Assembly: GCA_021234155.1 (NCBI GenBank)
Contig: JAJEKV010000020.1
Span: forward strand, 20,203,018-20,267,017
Reading direction: 5' to 3'
DNA length: 64,000 nt
DNA from: Isoetes taiwanensis
Taxonomy: Eukaryota; Streptophyta; Lycopodiopsida; Isoetales; Isoetaceae
Shown here piece after piece: positions 57,490 through 64,000 of this stretch. A model generated the notes under the pieces. The model searched no databases, was not told the DNA's origin, and saw nothing but the letters and a program-made list of their open reading frames with translations. The translations under genes and the position numbers were made by a program. Every line of letters begins with the position of its first letter. Positions within the stretch are counted from its first letter, which is position 1.

Positions 57490-57970
57490 GGAGTTGTTGA
57501 AAATGTTGCATCTTCAGTCATATTATTACTATAACACTCATAATGTCACTACTTGAATCGAGATAGCACGTCACACAATTGATGGGACAATATCTAACAA
57601 TATTGGTGATGCAAATAGTAACGTCTATTGTGGCATATACTATGGCTACACAAACATTGACGGAATTTGTGAGACTAAAGCTGCTATTATATCTGTTGCT
57701 AATAACACCACTTATAGTGTCAGTAATGGATACTGACACTAATAATGATGCTATATATGCAACAACTGGTGACACTATAAGTAGTGGACACTGACACTAA
57801 TAGTGATGCTATATGTGTAGCAATTGGTGACACTATAGTTGATGCTAATAACAACATTTATTGTGTCATAACAAAGTTACTGACACTACCAATGACACAA
57901 TAAGTGAGGCTATAGGTGACAAACATTGTGGCACCTATAGTATCACTTCTTTATAAATGTCATCAATAAT
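57490..57970. repeat. CACTA right subterminal repeat region
   Basis: Many copies of ACTATAAGTGGTGACA-like, TGACACTA and AATGATGCTATA units, including a ~50-base tandem duplication (TACTGACACTAATAATGATG at 57729 and CACTGACACTAATAGTGATG at 57789). Mostly inverted relative to the left subterminal array, as expected. Confidence 0.75.
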
Positions 57971-58043
57971 GGCATAGTGTATATTTTTCAAAGTTTGGGT
58001 GACGTTTTGGTGACACTAATTGACCCCTTCTCTTGTAGTGCAT

Positions 58044-58400
58044 GAGGATGGAGCCCTGCATTCCCTTGCCCTGCATCTGCATTTTCTTGCCTTGCATCCT
58101 CTAGAGGTGGACCTTGGTTAGTGGCAAATTGACTGTCTGCCAATTCTTCTTCAATCCTTCTTACCATCCTTTATTGCTTCAATCCTTCTTACCATCCTTC
58201 AATCCTTCTAGCAAATAGAACAATATTCCAGGGAGAATCTCGGTAGGAACTCCAATATGATGGCCCCTAGCCTGGATCTTGAGGCAATCACGTGTGTTGG
58301 AGATGACGATCTAGACCCAAGTCACTGGTGGGCAGTGATTATACCCAAAGCATCCTTTGAGCAGCTAGTTGATATGGTAGCACTGAGGTTTTGAGATGCA
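58044..58400 (-). pseudogene. Ty3 gag, upstream part displaced by the CACTA
   Basis: The minus strand reads through Arg/Cys-rich sequence joining, after removal of the CACTA and one CAT, into the gag piece at 46564. Upstream LVRRIEAIK-like and LEFLPRFSLEYCSI text is visible with stops. Proof is positional rather than by a strong motif. Confidence 0.45.
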
Positions 58401-58797
58401 GAAGGAAATTGTTTCAAGAAGAATGATTAAGGTTTAGCAACTTGGAGAAAGGATCACTCTTTTAGTAAGAATAGCAAGAAGATAATGTTGGTAAATGAAA
58501 GTCTCTTTTTTTTCCTTTTCCTCGAAAGAGAAGGATTATGCTGGATAATAAAGCAATATGTAGATAAGCTTAGGGGATAAACAAATCGAAATGGTTCAGA
58601 TACAGCAGATAACTAACAGCAGGTCACGTTTTAAGCAAAGTATGTAACAAATGATATGTTTTTTTTATTTTGGATGGAATAACAACTACTTCACTTTGTA
58701 AGTTAGGCAATTATGCAGAAAAACTACAACAAACAGAAAGATCAGAATGCACTTTTGATGCAACAACAACTATACTTGCATTAGTTGGCTCTCCCAA

Positions 58798-59037
58798 TTG
58801 ATCAATCAGATCATGGAATTCCTCAAATACATCTTCATCAGAAGGCCATCCGGTTACAGTGGTCGCCAGGTTACTCCACCCGAAATTGAAAAGCATATCG
58901 AGGCTGGAGCTGTTTGTTCTATGCGGGTTCTAGAATGGGTTGATCGAGCTTACCCAGATCAGGAGCGTCTTCTAGAAATGAAGATATATGCCATGGAGAA
59001 CGACCTGCATATAGAGCTGAGGATGCCCCCCGCTTGA
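58798..59037 (+). pseudogene. Unassigned protein fragment
   Basis: A 79-codon frame whose second half, PPEIEKHIEAGAVCSMRVLE followed by WVDRAYPDQERLLEMKIYAM, reads like a conserved helical protein C-terminus and ends at a natural stop at 59035. I do not recognise the family. It is probably a retroposed or captured gene piece. Confidence 0.3.
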
Positions 59038-59459
59038 AGATCAAGCCTGCTGCCAGCCCTTTTTAGTTTATAGATTTGTGTTTTTTAATCCCGAGTTTCA
59101 CTTGTATATTTTGCAATAGTCCTTGTGACTATTTTTGTAAAGCTTCCTCAGGGACATGCCCTTTTTTAAGAAATGCTTTTTACTTACCTGAAAGGTGATG
59201 ATTAATGACAGACCTCCTCTTCTATACAACTGTTGTGACTATTTTTGTGGTTTAACTGTTCTCTTAGTTTCCACTGTTCTTTTACTTAACTGAACTGTTC
59301 TATTCTTTTCTGTTACTGTTACTTTTTTTTTACTGTTTTCAACTTCAAATGCACACAAGTACTTGTATGTACAGACAAGAATCTCACACAAGGACAGGAA
59401 TTTCCTGTAACAAGCCACTTGGAAATCATGCAAACCCTGTTTGATATTATCAATTGCAT

Positions 59460-60110
59460 CTTGAAATCGTGAAAGTACTCGGAAGTACAGACTTAAGAAT
59501 CATGAAAACCATGTTTAAAATTTAACTTGCAACTTGAATTTGGCACTAGTATTAGGAAGTACAGGCTTAAGAATCATGTAAACCCTGTTCAATATTTAAC
59601 TTGAATTTGGCACTTGAATTTGGAAGTACAGATATAAGAAACATGTTTGGTATTTAGTTTGACCTGAATCATGCAAGACTTGTTTAGTGTTTAACCTGTT
59701 TAGTAAAACTTCTATATTACTTGCAATTTGAAATCAATATCAGGTTTAGTACTCAGGTTTTGTAGGATATTCTGGAATCATAAACTTAGAATCATAAACT
59801 TGAACTTGGAAGTACAGACTTGAGAATCATGTGAAACTTAACTTGCAATTGGTATAAGACATGCAACATGAATCTGGCACAAGTATTTGGAAGTAGAGAC
59901 ATAAGAATCATGTTTGGTATTTAGTTTCCAATTGGTATAATAGTCATGCAACTCGAATTTAGCACGTGTTTGCAATAACAGACCTGAATCATACAAGACT
60001 TGTTTAGTATTTAACCTGTTTAGTAAAACTTGTATATTACTTGCAATTCGAGATCAATATCAGTTTTAGTGCTCAGGTTTTGTAGGATATTCTGGAATCA
60101 TAAACTTAGA
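59460..60110. repeat. Diverged repeat array with a 320-bp offset direct repeat
   Basis: Bases 59661-59790 recur at 59981-60110 (GACCTGAATCATRCAAGACT, TTAACCTGTTTAGTAAAACT, TTTTGTAGGATATTCTGGAA). Within and before the repeats, GGAAGTACAGACTTAAGAAT and AACTTGAATTTGGCACT recur every 60-110 bases. Non-coding. Confidence 0.75.
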
Positions 60111-60357
60111 ACATATTCTTATCTTCAGTTTGCTGGAATCATGGTTGACTGGATACAAACAAGCAAGAGAAATCAGAAAACTTGGTGACTAAAACCAAGC
60201 TGAAAGCTTGCTAATTTCATGAAGAAAACCTACTGATATAACTATACAATTACTTTGCTGACCTGCATTTTAGAGTATCAGGATTTGAACCTAATTTAAA
60301 CCAGTATTCTCAACCTTTTTTTTTTGTTGCACTATAGTGACAGAAAATACATCACAT

Positions 60358-61871
60358 TCAACATGAACAGCCATCTACTCTACCATTATCCAAGATTACA
60401 ATGCTAAGAGTGCTTGGGGGCTTGCAGCCCTTGCATTGCACGATAGATTCACGATGAAAGCCAATCTTCTTACCATCCAAATAGAACTGAAAATCACCAT
60501 AACAGCAAAATGACTCCACTAGCTTCCTGCACTCAAATAATGTCCAATCTTCCTCCACATTAAAAGTTATGTCACCCATACCCGTACAAGATATTGAGAA
60601 CTCCATTGAATTTGAAGTAGCCTGGTGATCTTCCACCGCCTTCCATTCCCAATGATTTTGTTCCCAAATGCGTCGTCTTCTCTCCACAAAGTAATTTGCA
60701 TAAAATATCTGCTTGGTGATACTGTACCTGCAGTAGCAAGTGCCAAAGATTTTAGACAATCAAGGACTAAAGTGAATCAAGCAACATACCTGAACACTAC
60801 TGTGTCCCATGCAACTGAGGTTTCAGTCAGTTGCCCTCCACTTTCATGCTGCCTACTTTTCTTGTTACTTGGCAGCAGCAAGTCTAATGCTTCGGATGAT
60901 GGTTTGCTGACCGTGTATGTTACTGGTGCCATGCTAATCGTCTCGTGCTTGAAAAAGAAAGCAAAGGCAGCAATTGGTAGAAATACTTTGAATGCACATC
61001 TTACCCCACCCCTTTCTGTTAGTGTTCTAAAGAATTCAGCTCCAATACATTCTTGATATGTTGTTGCAAGACTCCTGTCATAAAAGTCAGCACCAATTTG
61101 CTTCAAATCCGGCTCTCCAATCTCGGCCAGCTTACCAATACCTGCACGAGAGACCATGTAATGATACTTGTGAAAGAAAATACCTCGGGCTCTCAAGCTG
61201 GATGCAGAATCCTGAAAAATCAACTGGCCAAGCTTGTGATGATACACTTCAAACACACTAGTAATGCTGCAGGCAGAAACTTTGTCAGTGTAATCCGAAG
61301 AACAAATTGTGTTGGCTTCAAGATCCGGCCTTCTAGAAATTTTCTTGTTGGCCAAATCAGAGCTAGTATACCCATGTTCCACAATGACCTCCTTCACCTT
61401 ACTGCCTCCTGAACCAAATACAATTCCTTTTACACGGGCTTTCCAGTGGGCATTGACATCCTTTATTCTGGCTTTACTGCGTGAGTACCTGTGGATCTAG
61501 GACGGAGGTAACCCAGCAGCCAACAAAAACAACAAAATCAAGCCATTCTCCATTGGCATCCTTGACATTGTGAAGGATTACTGTTCTTACTTCATACCGG
61601 CCTTCATATCGATTGCCCATACTGCATGAATGCCAAAAAACAAGAAGTTAGTTTTAGAGAAATTTGAAATGCCGGATCAATACCTTACCATGTGAGAGCT
61701 AATCACTGGCCCTGTTATTGAAAAACAATTTGGTAGTTCAGAACCGAAAGGGTATCTCCAGTAAATCCGTGCTTGAGACCCGATTTGGAGCAGCTTCTGT
61801 GCCTCACAATTGTTCTTCCTATGCTTCCCACACCAGCTCCAACCCGCCAACATAGAATTCAAAAGCAGCAA
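60358..61871 (-). CDS. Spliced gene of unknown function with possible ubiquitin-like C-terminus
   Basis: Exons read on the minus strand: ~61871-61690 (candidate start MLLLNSMLAGWSWCGKHRKN, donor CACATG|GTAAGG), ~61620-61500 (MGNRYEGRYEVRTVILHNVK), 61496-60790 and 60727-60358. The last junction is exact (TTCAG|GTATGT to CTGCAG|G) and keeps frame. The 707-base exon is fully open: ARIKDVNAHWKARVKGIVFG, KYHYMVSRAGIGKLAEIGEP, FLPIAAFAFFFKH (possibly membrane). The C-terminal ~75 residues, from SCTGMGDITFNVEEDWTLFE to FQFYLDGKKIGFHRESIV, suggest a ubiquitin-like fold. The junction near 61496-61620 needs a further intron or a one-base shift. I do not recognise the family. Low decay suggests a functional gene. 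Confidence 0.6.
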
Positions 61872-64000
61872 CCAAAATTAACTGCACGTAAGTAAATGAC
61901 CTCCAATCTCCATTGGGAAATGCTCTCCCTTGGGAGAAGGGACCCTATCTAAAATCGACACGTGGCAGCCAAAGCTAACTAGGCATGGCAGGCATGTATG
62001 GATTAAGAACAAAGTCACTCATTTGTGATTGGATAGAGAAAAAATCTAATGTGGAATTTCTCTATTTTCATAAAGGGCCCATTGGAGACCCCACACTTTC
62101 TCTAATGTAATTCACTACAAGCTGAGCCCTTAAGGTTTGCGTCCAACATAGACCACCAATTTGAAGCTGGCAGCCTATCAGCCCACAATTATGTGGCTTA
62201 TCAGAATCAAGGCTCCACTACGCTGCCACTCCGTGCACACGTTAAAACCTTCTCTTTAATGTAGGATTCACGTGAGTCTTTAAATTTGCAGCAGCAAGGG
62301 ATATGGGTGTGACTAGCAGCGCAGCAACCCTCTAGCTGCAACAGTGCCCAAGATGCAGCGGAGCTACTTCAAAATCTGCAGTGCTACTTAAAAGTTTGCA
62401 ACGCTGCCCAAGATGTCACGCCCTCTTGCAGCTGACATTTTTTCCTTTCTGTTCATGTGAATCTTCCATAAATCGTCATGCCAAATCCCTTATACGTATT
62501 CATCTCCCTTTGCTTCAAGCCTCCCTTTACTTTTGCCCTTTGGTCTCTTCCAATTCTCCCACCGTTTGTTTTTGTATATAAGAATCACCTCTTACTTGTG
62601 ATTCTGGCGTGGATGTGCTGTCGATGTTGTTAGGCGGAGGCGGCGCTGACACACCAGAATCAGAGGTAAGAGGTGATTCTTAAAACGTGAAATCAAAGGT
62701 AGCAACAATTCAACGAAGTGAAATCTGACAGAATGCGAAGTGAATCGGCCAGAATCCAAGGTGAAAGCTCCAGAATGTGGAGTTAAAAGTTAGAATCTTC
62801 GGCTGAAAGAAGAATGCAAGAAGAATGCTGCAGTAAAAATTTGCTCATCGTTGCTTGAAATTTTCTTTAACATTCTTCAAAAGAATAAGTGACATGTGGC
62901 GAGGCGTGATTGATGGACGCGGCTGAATTGCTGCTACCCTGATTTTATGTATCAGACTTGTCCACGTGGCAAGGCCACTTGGCAGCATCCCTCGGAATCT
63001 AAATCGGCAGAAGCCGATTGCCATCCAGTGCCTGATAATTCGTGGCTCAGCCATGATGGTGACTGCCCTGCTATTAGGGGTGCTCGCCCCTCTATTTTAT
63101 GTTATTTCGTACCATTGATTTATAGGTACATAAATCTTGACTTATAATAGTCTAGTTCTCCAACTAAATCAATGTCTATGTCAATACCACAATCACAAGA
63201 ACAAGGCAATGTCGTCCCCTAGTATGCAACCATTAAATATTTCACGGCATCCCCATACCATGGAAATATTATGTTGCCCCAGATCAAACATGCATGTTCA
63301 CTTTTACAAAATGGTCTACAAATTTGGACGTAACACCCATTTAAGTAGCTCAACAATAAACCCAATGGTATCATGTGATTTACCATTCTCCATCCCTTTT
63401 TAAGCATTTTTAACATCTGAAATATCAAACAGAGAACCATTGCATTTACCCATATATGCCATTGGCTTGCAATTGTAGGGGTATAAAAAGCTCGGTTACC
63501 CATTGTGCCAAATCTGCTTGGAAGAACTCTCCCACATCCGCATGGGATTTTAGTTTTCTTCAAAACTTTTTTGGATCTGTCTCTATCTCAGCAATCATGT
63601 TTTTATGATGTTCTCTAAGCCAACCCCTTTTCTTTTTCTTTTTTTAACTTTTTATGGGCTTTCTTAGCCATAGCCTTATCAGAATCATCTACCTATGACA
63701 CTAACACCGTTTTGTAATTTATTCTTAAGTTTGAGCTTTGAGTTCTAACAGGACAAAGCTAATGTGCAATTCGGTTCGAATAGACACCAGTGGAACGTAT
63801 GGCATCTCCGCGGGAATTGATTAGGCTCCTATTATCGTCTTCCATGTATTGTGATCAGAACTTCAAAAAGACGAAAATACATTCTCAGAGAGCAGGAAAG
63901 AAGCAATATCTTTCCACTCTTTCATTTTCTATATACGCCTTCTTTTCTGTTGATTGTTATTTCCATGGAGGAGCTGTAGCAGAGGCTTCCTTTCGTTTTG
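61872..64000. other. No supported gene; probable promoter side of the unknown gene
   Basis: The first ~400 bases lie upstream of the minus-strand gene and may hold its promoter, but I cannot pick a TATA box with confidence. The phrase AAGAGGTGATTCTTA occurs near 62668 and its reverse complement AAGAATCACCTCTTA near 62580 (15 bases, inverted). Frames at 62845-63563 have no recognised motif. Confidence 0.45.

Larger units (their letters stand above)
46568..58040. mobile_element. CACTA (En/Spm) transposon, 11,473 bp including a nested LINE
   Basis: Terminal inverted repeat CACTACAAGAGAAGGGGTC at 46568-46586 matches the reverse complement at 58022-58040 exactly over 19 bases. A 3-bp target duplication CAT lies at 46565-46567 and 58041-58043. 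Both ends carry dense subterminal repeats. The plus strand encodes a TNP2-type transposase (50640-52187, 3' end lost to the LINE) and an acidic Ser-rich protein (47990-48520). The minus strand encodes a second protein (50604-48680). Without the LINE the element would be about 6.4 kb. Confidence 0.92.
41880..58400 (-). mobile_element. Ty3/gypsy retrotransposon, minus strand, split by a CACTA element
   Basis: The coding order on the minus strand is gag N-terminal piece (58400-58044), gag (46567-46267), zinc-knuckle/protease (46267-45455), RNase H-like domain (about 45200-44754), reverse transcriptase (44616-43705), second RNase H and integrase zinc domain (43637-42909), and decayed integrase core and C-terminus (42985 to about 41900). 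The CACTA insertion at 46565-58043 divides gag; reading resumes across it. I could not identify matching LTRs at 40.6-41.9 kb and 58.4-60.3 kb, so the outer limits are approximate. Frameshifts and stops between modules show it is inactive. Confidence 0.85.

Noticed and set aside
40600..60300. LTR pair for the Ty3 element
   Set aside because: I compared the DNA beyond both ends of the coding region by eye and found no shared blocks, so no LTRs are claimed.

Overview
This is nuclear DNA from a land plant with a large, repeat-rich genome. Spliced genes with GT-AG introns, a class III (secretory) peroxidase relic, a Ty3/gypsy element, a CACTA element, an L1-like LINE with a plant-type zf-RVT tail and tRNA-derived SINE-like units all point that way. 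The minus-strand transposase at 33.3-37.7 kb looks to me like a family I associate with mosses, lycophytes and ferns. A fern, lycophyte or gymnosperm is therefore more likely than a small-genome angiosperm, but the species cannot be fixed from the sequence. All names below come from reading the translations; no search was run.

Layout. 0-28 kb: mostly unassigned intergenic DNA with decayed gene pieces (peroxidase 2.1-3.1 kb, PPR-like 4.9 kb, AGC-kinase exon 8.1 kb, TMEM184/LAZ1-like exons 11.6 kb, two LINE 3' ends 24.3-25.9 kb), four copies of a ~175 bp dispersed repeat (family A), three copies of a second one (family B), a SINE-like cluster at 16 kb, and several hairpins and tandem repeats.

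28.0-37.9 kb: a complete 9,940 bp DNA transposon with 22 bp terminal inverted repeats (21/22 identical) and a 4 bp target duplication (TAAT). On the minus strand it carries a decayed DDE-type transposase in two exons. On the plus strand it carries a multi-exon gene joining a coiled coil, a RING-like zinc finger and an FCP1/NIF-type phosphatase domain, followed by a Ulp1-type (SUMO protease-like) domain. The two oppositely oriented genes each have a large (CCACCA)-rich intron in their own sense direction. This is the best candidate in the window for an undescribed system: a transposon carrying ubiquitin/SUMO and phosphatase functions.

38-41.8 kb: no confident gene. 41.9-58.4 kb: a three-level nest. 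A minus-strand Ty3/gypsy element is split inside gag by an 11,473 bp CACTA element (46,568-58,040, TSD CAT). The CACTA TNP2-type transposase is in turn cut by a 5'-truncated L1-like LINE (about 52.2-57.25 kb, ending in a poly(A) run). The Ty3 element has an RNase H-like domain between protease and reverse transcriptase, an unusual order.

58.4-64 kb: a diverged direct repeat (59.6-60.1 kb), then a largely open spliced minus-strand gene of unknown function (60.36-61.87 kb) with a possible ubiquitin-like C-terminal domain, then DNA in which I see no gene. That unknown gene is the likeliest functional host gene here; nearly everything else coding is mobile or decayed.
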